A stretch of DNA of 64,000 bases from Shewanella amazonensis SB2B. Lineage in GTDB: Bacteria > Pseudomonadota > Gammaproteobacteria > Enterobacterales > Shewanellaceae. The stretch covers positions 874,001-938,000 of the forward strand of contig NC_008700.1 of assembly GCF_000015245.1 (NCBI RefSeq), read 5' to 3'. The position numbers were made by a program, and so were the translations under genes. This document shows positions 1 to 8,535 of the stretch, piece by piece (positions within the stretch are counted from its first letter, which is position 1; each line of letters opens with the position of its first letter). The notes below the pieces were generated by a model, which saw nothing but the letters and a program-made list of their open reading frames with translations, had not been told where the DNA came from and ran no database searches.

Positions 1-1
1 T

Positions 2-55
2 GCCGTGGCCGCAATGCAAGTTCGTGTGGGAGATAATTTTCAATGGATAGAGTGA
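2..55 (+). CDS. 3' end of an upstream gene (uncertain)
   Basis: Frame 2 is open from the window edge and stops at 53-55, giving a tail that ends GDNFQWIE. It would overlap the next start (43) by 13 bases. Tad loci often have such overlaps, so this may be the end of a TadB/TadC-type gene. The fragment is too short to identify, and the other two forward frames also stop within the first 50 bases. Confidence 0.3.
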   Translation, partial: AVAAMQVRVGDNFQWIE

Positions 56-528
56 GTAAAATGTGGGCCTCCGTGGCCCTGAGTCTGATGTTGGTGGCGT
101 GTAGTTCAACTGCCAATAAGCCCGATCACAACGGCAATCCACAGATTATGGCACTGCAATCCCAGGCCGAAGCCGCCTATAAGATGGCAAAGCTGGATCA
201 GGCCGAGAGCCAGTATCTGCAGGTGCTGCAGTCGGTGCCCAACTATGCCCCCGCCTGGTTTCGTCTGGGTAACATCTATACCCGTACCGGTCGCCACGAT
301 GCCGCCATCGCCGCCTACCAACGCTGTATCGAACTGGAGCCGGATAATCAAAAAGCCTGGTACAACATGGGCTTGGTCCGTCTCAAACAATCCACCGAAA
401 TCCTGGAGTCCATTGAGCGCCGTGGTGATAAAGAGTCCCCCGTGGGCAGGCAGATAAGCGCCCTGTTGGACGCACTCAATCAATTGCAACGTGAACCCGG
501 CGCTGACACCCAGGTGGGTATGCAATGA
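43..528 (+). CDS. TPR-repeat lipoprotein of a Tad-type pilus locus
   Basis: 161 residues. The N-terminus is a lipoprotein signal with lipobox LVAC (Cys at about residue 20), so the mature protein is probably membrane anchored. Residues about 35-110 form two to three tetratricopeptide repeats; the clearest is APAWFRLGNIYTRTGRHDAA followed by an ELEPDNQKAWYNMG-type helix. TPR lipoproteins of this kind (TadD-like) help assemble Tad/Flp pili, and the gene overlaps a TadE-like gene by four bases (ATGA at 525), which supports that role. A GGGAG ribosome site lies about ten bases before the ATG. The exact assignment to TadD is inference, because the rest of the locus lies outside the window. Confidence 0.85.
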   Translation: MDRVSKMWASVALSLMLVACSSTANKPDHNGNPQIMALQSQAEAAYKMAKLDQAESQYLQVLQSVPNYAPAWFRLGNIYTRTGRHDAAIAAYQRCIELEPDNQKAWYNMGLVRLKQSTEILESIERRGDKESPVGRQISALLDALNQLQREPGADTQVGMQ

Positions 529-1211
529 AATTGCATCTGCGTCGAACTCAGCGCGGTCAGGCCATGTTCGAATTCAATCTGGTGTTGCCGCTTCTCATCC
601 CCTTCGTGCTGCTGGGGATGATGCTGGCAGTACAGTGGGCGTTTGTGTATGTGGCTAAAACCACGCTGGATTCGGCGACTGCCAAAGCGGTACGTGCCGG
701 TGCACTGGATCACGGCAGTCGCAGTGCGATGAATCGGGCGTTGGCCGAAGGTCTGGTGCCTTTGTATGTCCGTGAGACAGGACTGACAGACGCGCAGCTG
801 GCCATGGTCGAAGCGAGAGCCGCCGTGGCGCTGCAAAGCAGGCTGACAGTGCTCAGCCCCACACAGGCTGTGTTCGACCGTTTTAAATACCGAGCCCGGG
901 TCAACAATAACTCGGTATACGAAATCCCCAACGACAACCTCATGTACCGCAGCACGGCACAACAGGATGTGGGTGACGGCCGTAAGCTCAATATTCAGGA
1001 CGCCAATTTACTGCAAATAGAAGTGCGATGGTGCCACAAATTGGTGGTGCCATTTGCCAACTATATGATTGAAAAGATTATTACCTCGATAGAGTACCTG
1101 CCCGGCAATGAACAGCTTGCCTGTAATGCTCTGGGTGCCGCCACCGGGGATGTGTATTTGGCCATGGTTTCACAGGGGATGATGCGGATGCAAACCCCCT
1201 TCAGGATGTAA
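525..1211 (+). CDS. TadE-like pseudopilin / pilus assembly protein
   Basis: 228 residues. The N-terminus is a short basic stretch, then GQAMFEFNLVLPLL and one long hydrophobic helix (about residues 12-40). This is the arrangement of TadE/TadF-type minor pseudopilins, which have a prepilin-like Glu close to the start of the helix. The remainder is a soluble, presumably periplasmic domain with a few Cys residues (KWCHK-like and LACNA segments) that could form a disulfide. The start overlaps the stop of the TPR lipoprotein, indicating translational coupling. It is the last pilus-type gene here, since the next gene is a large lipoprotein 17 bases downstream. Confidence 0.8.
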   Translation: MKLHLRRTQRGQAMFEFNLVLPLLIPFVLLGMMLAVQWAFVYVAKTTLDSATAKAVRAGALDHGSRSAMNRALAEGLVPLYVRETGLTDAQLAMVEARAAVALQSRLTVLSPTQAVFDRFKYRARVNNNSVYEIPNDNLMYRSTAQQDVGDGRKLNIQDANLLQIEVRWCHKLVVPFANYMIEKIITSIEYLPGNEQLACNALGAATGDVYLAMVSQGMMRMQTPFRM

Positions 1212-1228
1212 GTGATAAGGGAATAACA

Positions 1229-4200
1229 ATGAACCATAAAAAGCTCACGCTGGCGTTGATGGTTGCCAGCTCTTTGGCCCTGGGCGGCTGCAATGGCGAA
1301 CTCGAGCCAGGGGAGGGGGGCACACCCACCACTCCGCCTACCACGCCACCGGATTCGGGCAACCCCACTACGCCGCCTACCACCCCCGACGATGAGGACA
1401 AGGTGGGGACCTGGGAAAACAAAGATGAAGATGATGATGGCATCGCGGATGACAAGGATGATTATCCCTTCGATGCCCAGCGCAGTCAGTATCCCAGCTT
1501 TAATGAAGCAGAACCCAACGATAATCCCGGGGTGGCTACGCCCATCAGTCTGGACGGCGGCGTTGTGGTTAACGGGGTGATCTCCTCTGAGCTGGACAAG
1601 GGCGATCTCTATCGTTTTTCGCTGACCGAACCCACATCGCTCACCGCATATTTGTATGCCCAGTCACCCAGATTCCTGCCTCAGGTGTATGTCTCCAATG
1701 AGCAGGGGCTGGTGCAGAACGATATAGTGTTGCACAAGAGCCAAAGCCCCAACGTCTATGTAGTGAATTTTCAGCTGCATGAGGCCGGTACTTATCACCT
1801 CAGTGTGATAGATGAAGCCTTCTCGGGTGAACCCGATTTGAGCTATCAGGTCACCATGTTTGTGGATGCCGATGTTGACGCCTTCGATGATGAGAAAGAG
1901 CTGGCTTTAGGCTCAGATATCGAAAATCAGGACCTCGATGCCGATGGCATCATCGATGGTTTGGAGTTTTCCGGCACCCTGGCTTTTATTGGTACGGATA
2001 TCGATGGCGATGGGCAGCCAAACTGGCGTGATACTGACGCCGATGGCGATGGCTTTGACGATGTCGTTGAAGGCGTAAGTGATCTGGACAGGGATTTGAA
2101 GCCGAACTTTCTGGATCTGGATGCCGATGGTAACGGCATAGACGATGCCGTGGAAGGGGGCGATCCGGCCGATCCCCTCAACACAGACGGCGACCGCTTT
2201 ATCGATCATCTGGATCTGGATGATGACAACGACGGCATATTTGACGTCAATGACCTGCAGCGCCTCGTTCCCGCCAACACTGTGGTGTGGCAAGCGCCGG
2301 GTGATCTCTTTGTATCTCAGCTTCACACCCTGTTTGAGGGCAGCAGCATCCTTAACTTTATCCGCGCCGGTGACAGTTTCGAGCTGTGGGTAGAAGGCTA
2401 TCCCGCAGCGCCGGAAAGTCCACTGCTGGTGGCCAATATCAATGGCCAGGATTTCAACCTGTTCCCCACCCAAACGGTGCGTGAAGGCGAGATTACCCGC
2501 TTAAGATTCAAGCTCCCTGAGGTGGCGGGTAAGGGCCGTCTGTCAGTGGTGGCGGGTACTGAAAAGTCAGAAGCCTTCCCCATAGAAATTGGCGATGCCA
2601 CTTTGCCGCTGCTGCTTAAAAGCAACCCGGTCGAACTTAGCGCCGGGCAGCAAATCACCCTGAGCGGTGACAACTTCGATGAAGATACCACGGTATTCTT
2701 CAACAAGTTGGCAAGCTCCATCAGCCTGATTGATACCAACACCCTGAGCGTGACTGTGCCCGAGGGGGTAACCGGCGGCAGCTACTATGTCACCAACAGT
2801 TTCGGTACCAGTAATCTGGTGACCTTTATGGTGCAACAGACGGTTGCGGTGAAGGTATCGGCCAGCGCACCCAAGCCTTTGGCAGCCATCGGCGGTATCT
2901 ATCCTGAATTTGCCACAGCTATCAGTGGCAGCAGCTATGACATGACCAAGGCCGGAACCCTGCCCGAAGTGGTGTTCTCTTACACCCGCAACGAGCAGGG
3001 TGAGCTTGAGTCCTATCTCAGTGCGCTCTACCGGGTAGATGACACCGCAATCGACTTCAGCTTTGAAAGCACGGTGCTGGCCAATATGGTGCTGCACTTA
3101 AGCTTTTATGCCGACGCCAGGGGGCTGAGCACAGATGCCTTCGTGGCCTTGCTGAAAACCACCGACGCCTATGCGGCCTATGTCGCCGACGCTACAGCGC
3201 AGCTGAACGCTGACAATGCTTTCTTTGCCTTTAAAGGGCGCAGTGACGCCACAGTGGCATTGCTCAAGCGCCATGAGGCAGCCATTAAAGAGGAGCTTTC
3301 GGCCCGTCATCCCGCCATGGCTAAAGCCCGCGCCAGGGAGCCAGTTGCAGCCTCGGCTGCAGACAATACCCATCTGTCCCATATCGAGCCCAGCATAGTT
3401 TCCTACCCCGAAACCAATGGCACCTGGGATGCGTTTGATATGTCACTGGAGGCCACCACTTTTGCTGAGAATTCCAGCGAAATTCTCAATAATTGTGGCG
3501 CCGGAGTGGATCCCAAATGGTATGAGATTTTGAATGCCGACGGCTGTGTGGAGTTGCAAAACCGCAGCCAGCTTTACCTCAGCGCCCGGGTCTATCCACT
3601 GGACCCTGCCACAGGCGCAATCAACATGGATGAGCAAGCCCTTAACAGCCCGTTGCAGGAACACATCACCACCCCCTGGGACTCTGGCATGCTGGGCCCA
3701 CAAACAGGCACCTGGCTGGGCTTTTCTCTTTGGTCTGCCGACTCGCTCATCGATAAGTGCGTGTACAAAGATTGCCTGTATCAAATTATCACCCCGGGTG
3801 TGGATGGTATTTTCGGCCCCAGCCCATTTACCCTGCGTGGCGCTGCGGACTACGACAAGCGGGCACAGGATGCCCGCAAGATGCTGGCAATCCGCACCAT
3901 CATCGATAACGTGGTGATTCGCTTTTACTCGATTCTGTTCAACGCCGCCGGTGTTGATTTGAACGACAGCAAGTACAAGAAAGAAGCCACGGCGCTGGCC
4001 ATCGTTAAGGCGGTTTATCAATATCTGCCGGCAATCAGCACCGAGATCGATAAGATCATGGCCAAAGATAACCCCACAGATGCCGACTGGCTCAACCTGG
4101 CCGAAAGCCTGGGGAAAGAGATTTACAGCAAGGAAATCAAAGCTGTTATTTCAGATCCCGCCAACCTGGCTTCCTACGGGCCAATCACCATGGCGATTTT

Positions 4201-5392
4201 GACAGCCTGCGAAATCGACTCCAGCTACTTCATCAACAAGATGATCCAGAAAGTGGCCGAGAAGTTTATCCCCGGTTGGGGGCAAATCACTGCCGCGTAT
4301 GAGGCCAGCCAGCTGGCTGACGCCATGATAGATATGGCGTCCACGGTAAAGGATCTGGCTGTGGTACCCACCAAGCTTGATTACGTGGTGACTTGGGGCC
4401 TGAAGGCATCTGACATTACCCCAAGAGCGATCCAGAAGACCAATGAAATCAAACGTTTCACCATTGTTGGTAGCGGCATGGCTGTGGTGAAGAACAAATT
4501 GGGTGATGACAAACCCGAGGTGAAGGTATTCGATACCGGCAACGGCAACAAGGAGCTGAATACTGAGTTCAACACGGTGAATAAACAGGGTACCGAGCTG
4601 GTATTTGAGCTTAATCGCATCGACCAAATCCAGGAAGCCGTTGGGCCACTGCGGGTCGAGGTACACCACAGGGATGATGTGTCTGAAGTGCCCTATGAAA
4701 TCCTGATTGGCACCGATCTGACCATTGCCAATATAACCCCTGCCAAGGGAACGGCCGGTAAAGAAGTGGTGATCACGGGCATTGGATTCAGTAAGCAACC
4801 CATGGGGAACAAAGTCACCTTCAGTGGCGGTGGTGGCGAACGCCTGGTGGCGGCAGTGAAGTCTGCATCAACCGATACCCTGGTGGTGATTGTGCCCAAT
4901 GGCATCGTCAGCGGTTATGTCACAGTGGGCGTGGCCGAGGACCTCAGTAACGAGTATCCCTTTGCCGGTGCCAGTCAGGTGCTTATTACCTTTGGTGATA
5001 ACGGCAATATCAACGACGACGTATTCAAGTTGTCGGTTAATGGCAAGGTGCTGTACGACAACAATCAGCCTAAGCGCGCCGTGGGGCCAATTCCTGTGTC
5101 GCTGGAAGACGGTGAGCACACAGTCACCCTTACAGGGATCCGCGCCGATGACGGTATCGCCACCTACTACATCGAGTTTGAAGGTGATGTGACCAGCGTC
5201 AGCGGCGATGCTCTGTCGGGGCGTGACCTTTGCCCTGATACCCACAAAAATTACCACATTCAGGTGGCGGCCAGTGGCGATACCGGTGCCTCGCCGGCTC
5301 CTCAGCGTGTGCGTAAGATATTGGAGTTACAGCCGGAATTGGCATCAGCTTCCGCTGAAACTGTGACAGAATGCCCGGTGAAAAATCCCTGA
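1229..5392 (+). CDS. Giant lipoprotein with calcium-binding repeats and TIG domains
   Basis: 1387 residues. A lipoprotein signal (lipobox LGGC, Cys about residue 20) is followed by a Thr/Pro-rich linker. Residues about 65-90 and 210-345 carry many Asp-rich DxDxDG motifs of the thrombospondin type 3 / EF-hand-like kind, so Ca2+ binding is likely. Two IPT/TIG immunoglobulin-like domains are visible at about 455-535 and 1160-1255. The central 550 residues match nothing I recognise. It begins 17 bases after the TadE-like gene with an AAGGGA ribosome site, so it may be co-transcribed with the pilus locus. A surface adhesin or a pilus-associated structural protein is plausible, but function is inference. 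A strong terminator follows directly. Confidence 0.85.
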   Translation: MNHKKLTLALMVASSLALGGCNGELEPGEGGTPTTPPTTPPDSGNPTTPPTTPDDEDKVGTWENKDEDDDGIADDKDDYPFDAQRSQYPSFNEAEPNDNPGVATPISLDGGVVVNGVISSELDKGDLYRFSLTEPTSLTAYLYAQSPRFLPQVYVSNEQGLVQNDIVLHKSQSPNVYVVNFQLHEAGTYHLSVIDEAFSGEPDLSYQVTMFVDADVDAFDDEKELALGSDIENQDLDADGIIDGLEFSGTLAFIGTDIDGDGQPNWRDTDADGDGFDDVVEGVSDLDRDLKPNFLDLDADGNGIDDAVEGGDPADPLNTDGDRFIDHLDLDDDNDGIFDVNDLQRLVPANTVVWQAPGDLFVSQLHTLFEGSSILNFIRAGDSFELWVEGYPAAPESPLLVANINGQDFNLFPTQTVREGEITRLRFKLPEVAGKGRLSVVAGTEKSEAFPIEIGDATLPLLLKSNPVELSAGQQITLSGDNFDEDTTVFFNKLASSISLIDTNTLSVTVPEGVTGGSYYVTNSFGTSNLVTFMVQQTVAVKVSASAPKPLAAIGGIYPEFATAISGSSYDMTKAGTLPEVVFSYTRNEQGELESYLSALYRVDDTAIDFSFESTVLANMVLHLSFYADARGLSTDAFVALLKTTDAYAAYVADATAQLNADNAFFAFKGRSDATVALLKRHEAAIKEELSARHPAMAKARAREPVAASAADNTHLSHIEPSIVSYPETNGTWDAFDMSLEATTFAENSSEILNNCGAGVDPKWYEILNADGCVELQNRSQLYLSARVYPLDPATGAINMDEQALNSPLQEHITTPWDSGMLGPQTGTWLGFSLWSADSLIDKCVYKDCLYQIITPGVDGIFGPSPFTLRGAADYDKRAQDARKMLAIRTIIDNVVIRFYSILFNAAGVDLNDSKYKKEATALAIVKAVYQYLPAISTEIDKIMAKDNPTDADWLNLAESLGKEIYSKEIKAVISDPANLASYGPITMAILTACEIDSSYFINKMIQKVAEKFIPGWGQITAAYEASQLADAMIDMASTVKDLAVVPTKLDYVVTWGLKASDITPRAIQKTNEIKRFTIVGSGMAVVKNKLGDDKPEVKVFDTGNGNKELNTEFNTVNKQGTELVFELNRIDQIQEAVGPLRVEVHHRDDVSEVPYEILIGTDLTIANITPAKGTAGKEVVITGIGFSKQPMGNKVTFSGGGGERLVAAVKSASTDTLVVIVPNGIVSGYVTVGVAEDLSNEYPFAGASQVLITFGDNGNINDDVFKLSVNGKVLYDNNQPKRAVGPIPVSLEDGEHTVTLTGIRADDGIATYYIEFEGDVTSVSGDALSGRDLCPDTHKNYHIQVAASGDTGASPAPQRVRKILELQPELASASAETVTECPVKNP

Positions 5393-5399
5393 TAACACC

Positions 5400-5429
5400 G
5401 CCGGACATCCGTTGGGTGTCCGGCTTTTT
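5400..5429 (+). terminator. Rho-independent terminator after the giant lipoprotein
   Basis: An 8-bp stem (GCCGGACA with TGTCCGGC) is followed by five T residues and begins eight bases after the stop codon. Confidence 0.85.
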
Positions 5430-5448
5430 CACAGGAGTAACCACCCAT

Positions 5449-5919
5449 ATGAAAACAAAAACAACCCTGGTACTGGCCCTGATAACCGGTTTGGCATCCT
5501 CTGCTGCTTTTGCCCGGGATGCGGAGTTTCCCGCGCTGCAGGACAACTGTAAAAAAGCAGTCGACATAGTCACCAACAAAGACCTGGCGCTGATGAAGGA
5601 ACTCTTTTTGCCCCTGGATATGCCCGACAGCATGTACATGGCGCACATTGAGAAGATCCACCACTGGGCCTTTGTAAAACCCTATACCGGCATCAACAAC
5701 TTCACCATTGATGGGGTGCGTTGGTTTGAAAACGCCCAGCAAGCTGAAAACGAGACTGTACAGGGCGAAGCCATTGACCGGGGGCTTGAGGAGGTGGTGT
5801 GGGTCACCTACAGCTTTGACTCAACCGACAGTCGCAGCGGCAAAGCTACCGTCCGTACCAGCCATTGTCAGTTCGGTTTGAAGGAGGGCAAATGGTACAT
5901 GTACAACCTGCTCAAGTAA
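5449..5919 (+). CDS. Exported protein of unknown function
   Basis: 156 residues from the ATG at 5449, which follows an AGGAG site; longer in-frame extensions would run through the preceding terminator. Residues 1-22 are a typical Sec signal peptide ending ...SSAAFA. The mature part is rich in charged and aromatic residues and contains two Cys (DNCKKA and RTSHCQFG) that could pair. I do not recognise a family. It sits between two terminators, so it is probably expressed on its own or by read-through from upstream. Confidence 0.8.
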   Translation: MKTKTTLVLALITGLASSAAFARDAEFPALQDNCKKAVDIVTNKDLALMKELFLPLDMPDSMYMAHIEKIHHWAFVKPYTGINNFTIDGVRWFENAQQAENETVQGEAIDRGLEEVVWVTYSFDSTDSRSGKATVRTSHCQFGLKEGKWYMYNLLK

Positions 5920-5994
5920 GCTTTTTTATTTATACAAGTCGCTGATTATTAAGAACACAACTGGATTTTTACCCCAAAAAGGAAGTCGTTGAAA

Positions 5995-6399
5995 ATGAAA
6001 TTGAAGTATCTCTCTCTGGTCGCCGCATTAACGGGTCTTGCTGCCTGCTCTTCCACCGAGCCGCCGCCACGGGTCGCGCAGGACAAAAAAGTGGCCGTGG
6101 AAGGTGTTGAGCTCACCTTCGGTGGCAGCTTTGATGAGCGTAAAAATCTGCTGGTGCTGAAGGTGAATGGCGATCCCATCATGCAGGGCTCTTTCCCTCC
6201 TTACACCCCAACCCAGAACCTGAGTGCCAAATACAAGGATATGAACATCAAAGGAAATTGCTACTTTGGTTCAGTACTTGGCCGTCAGGGTGGGGCATTC
6301 GGCGCCATTGCCGGTGCTATTCAATCGTCCAAAAACAGCACCGCCGACAAGTGTGAGCTGCTGGTGGATGGCAAGCAGGTAGAACAGCTGTATTTCTGA
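5995..6399 (+). CDS. Small lipoprotein of unknown function
   Basis: 134 residues from the ATG at 5995. A TTG six bases earlier would sit only three bases from the GGAAG ribosome site, whereas this ATG has a nine-base spacing. The lipobox LAAC precedes a Ser/Thr/Pro segment. The rest is a single small domain with a Gly/Ala-rich stretch (GRQGGAFGAIAGAIQ) and two Cys (NCYFG and DKCELL). No family recognised. It is closed by a terminator at 6413. Confidence 0.8.
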   Translation: MKLKYLSLVAALTGLAACSSTEPPPRVAQDKKVAVEGVELTFGGSFDERKNLLVLKVNGDPIMQGSFPPYTPTQNLSAKYKDMNIKGNCYFGSVLGRQGGAFGAIAGAIQSSKNSTADKCELLVDGKQVEQLYF

Positions 6400-6412
6400 T
6401 TGTGAGCCTGTG

Positions 6413-6440
6413 CGGGGCGGTATGTTGCCGCCCTTTTTTA
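6413..6440 (+). terminator. Rho-independent terminator
   Basis: A GGGCGG/CCGCCC stem is followed by a run of T residues, 15 bases after the small lipoprotein gene. Confidence 0.75.
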
Positions 6441-6484
6441 TGGATAGTTGATGGAGATGGCCCAGAGCCATACAGGATGTTTCC

Positions 6485-8251
6485 ATGATGAAATTCAAAT
6501 ACGCCCGCAATGTGCTGGCATTGGCAGTAGTGAGTGCATTGGCCGGAGGCTGCGGCGGCTCTGATTCAGATACTGAGCCGCCAACGACACCCGAACATGC
6601 CCAAAAGGTCGTGGGCTCGGTAAGTTTTAACGGCGCTGTGGCGGGCGCCTCGGTATGCGCGGACTTAAATTTGAGTGCCAGCTGTGACAGCGATGAGCCA
6701 GGGGCTGTCAGCGATGCAGAAGGTGCCTTTACCCTTGAGTGGCAAAGCACTGAGGAAGCGCCCGACTATCTGTTGGTGGCCGACCTGCCACAGGCCGCTT
6801 CGGTCGCTGTCATTTCTCCCCTTTCGATGACGCCCAAATCAGTCGCCCCTGCCGGCGCCCCTGCCCGCGCCCCTGCTGGCGCCCCTGTCCACGCCCAAGG
6901 TTTGGCCGCAGTGTCACCACCGCCCGTGACCGAACGCTTGCTGGCACGAAAAGACCACGGCGGCATCATCAATCCGCTGACTGATATTGAAGTCAGGCGT
7001 CTGGAGGGGGCCGATGCAGCCGACGCTGTCGCCATTTCCGCCCGGCTTAAACTGCTGTTGCCGACGATTTTCGGTGTTGACGCCGGGGACCCCTATGGCG
7101 TCACGGCCGCTGAAACTGAGACACAGGCTTTTACCGATGCGCTGGCACTCCTGACTCATATCGAGTCACTGATTGATGGCCAGCTGTCCCAGGCACTCGC
7201 CGCCGAAGAGGTGCTGTTTGTCAGCCAGACTTTACTGCAGTCTCTCGCCGGGGAGGCCGGAATGCCTGTGACGGATTGGCTTGCGACCGACCCGTTGAAT
7301 TTACGCTACCGTGTCAGTGATGTTCTGAAAAATCTTGGGTATATCACATCGCCCATCGATGAGCGCCTGATGTGGGACCAGGACTGGGCCTTGCTAGCCA
7401 AAAATGAGACCGAAGATGATGGCGAAAGCCACCTGTTCAATCTGATGACTGTGGGTGACAAGGTGTTTGCCGAGCTCAGAGCCGGCAGCACTGAATCGAG
7501 TCTCTTGGTGACTGTCAGCGAGGGTGTGGTATCCCGGATGGAGCTTGGTGGCGAAGCGCTGGCGTCTGAGTGCTGGAACACTGAGCTCAGCCAGTGGGTT
7601 GGCCCCAATGGCGCCGACGGTTATGAGGTGCCTGAGCCCATCACCTTGGATAACCGCCTCACCCGTGTCTATGAAGGCACCTACGTGCCTGTTGTCATGA
7701 CCGTGGATAAGTTCAGTGCCAGCGACTCTGAATTTCAAACCCTGATTGCAACCTTGCCGGCCCCCCTTAAGTTAACCAACGTCAGCTGGCCGGATACCAT
7801 TTATCGACTGCAATATCAGCAAACCGGGGATGTACTTTGCCGGTCTGAAGGAGCCCTCAGTCATGGCTTTGATACCCCGATGGCTGAGATAGACTCGGTG
7901 GCCATTATCGAGGCTCTCTGGCGCTACGAGTTTGATGATGGAGCTTATCAACTGATTGAGGATAATCGCTTTATTATCAAGTCTGATGTAGTGGCGGGGC
8001 AGGACATGACCTATGAATGGACACTTCAGACGGCACCCAATGGCTCCCCCATGTTGCACATCCAGGTTGTGGAAGGATTGCCACCGGAGCTTGTGGGCCT
8101 CGATGAGGGGGATTACTGGCTTTTGGAGCAGGGCAGTCTCAGCGAGGTAGAGCTCAACCGTAGTTTTGATTCCAGGGCATTGAATTGGCTGTGGTTAAGT
8201 TATGACGAAAGCTTTTCGCCCACGCTCAAGGCCCACCTGAACGGCCTTTGA
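6485..8251 (+). CDS. Large lipoprotein of unknown function with an Ala-Pro repeat
   Basis: 588 residues. The signal ends in lipobox AGGC (Cys about residue 23) and is followed by an acidic Ser/Asp/Thr/Pro linker. Residues about 40-90 (VVGSVSFNGAVAGASVCADL with a CDSDEPG loop) look like a carboxypeptidase-regulatory-type beta sandwich, common in secreted Shewanella lipoproteins. An Ala-Pro-Ala-Gly tract at about 121-137 comes from a 12-bp tandem repeat. The rest is acidic and unrecognised. Two adjacent ATG codons (6485 and 6488) could both serve as start. It is bounded by terminators, so it is likely a single-gene unit. Confidence 0.8.
   Translation: MMKFKYARNVLALAVVSALAGGCGGSDSDTEPPTTPEHAQKVVGSVSFNGAVAGASVCADLNLSASCDSDEPGAVSDAEGAFTLEWQSTEEAPDYLLVADLPQAASVAVISPLSMTPKSVAPAGAPARAPAGAPVHAQGLAAVSPPPVTERLLARKDHGGIINPLTDIEVRRLEGADAADAVAISARLKLLLPTIFGVDAGDPYGVTAAETETQAFTDALALLTHIESLIDGQLSQALAAEEVLFVSQTLLQSLAGEAGMPVTDWLATDPLNLRYRVSDVLKNLGYITSPIDERLMWDQDWALLAKNETEDDGESHLFNLMTVGDKVFAELRAGSTESSLLVTVSEGVVSRMELGGEALASECWNTELSQWVGPNGADGYEVPEPITLDNRLTRVYEGTYVPVVMTVDKFSASDSEFQTLIATLPAPLKLTNVSWPDTIYRLQYQQTGDVLCRSEGALSHGFDTPMAEIDSVAIIEALWRYEFDDGAYQLIEDNRFIIKSDVVAGQDMTYEWTLQTAPNGSPMLHIQVVEGLPPELVGLDEGDYWLLEQGSLSEVELNRSFDSRALNWLWLSYDESFSPTLKAHLNGL
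6845..6892 (+). repeat. Four tandem copies of a 12-bp unit inside a lipoprotein gene
   Basis: The unit GCCCCTGCCGGC occurs four times with one to three changes per copy and encodes an Ala-Pro-(Ala/Val)-(Gly/Arg/His) tract. The unit is a multiple of three, so copy-number change would keep the reading frame. Confidence 0.8.
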
Positions 8252-8274
8252 TAAAAGCGGTTTATCAGTCATTA

Positions 8275-8305
8275 AGGGCGCCTGCAATTGGGCGCCCTGT
8301 TTTTA
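8275..8305 (+). terminator. Rho-independent terminator
   Basis: A GGGCGCC/GGCGCCC stem is followed by TGTTTTTAT, about 24 bases after the lipoprotein stop. Confidence 0.8.
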
Positions 8306-8535
8306 TCCACGGTTTGGCATTGCGGGGATGACAGAAGAATGCGTCACGGTATTTATCGACGCTTCTACTCACGCGTTTTCTGGCGTTGAATCTGATGCTG
8401 TTGCCTGAGCCTGCACGCAAATTGCGAAACCCATTGGGCGCGCACTTAAAGGGCTAAAAGCCTTTAAATCGTTCAATTTGCAACGTATCCTGTATGGCTC
8501 ATGGACGCATATCAGCAAATAACAGGGACGAGATT

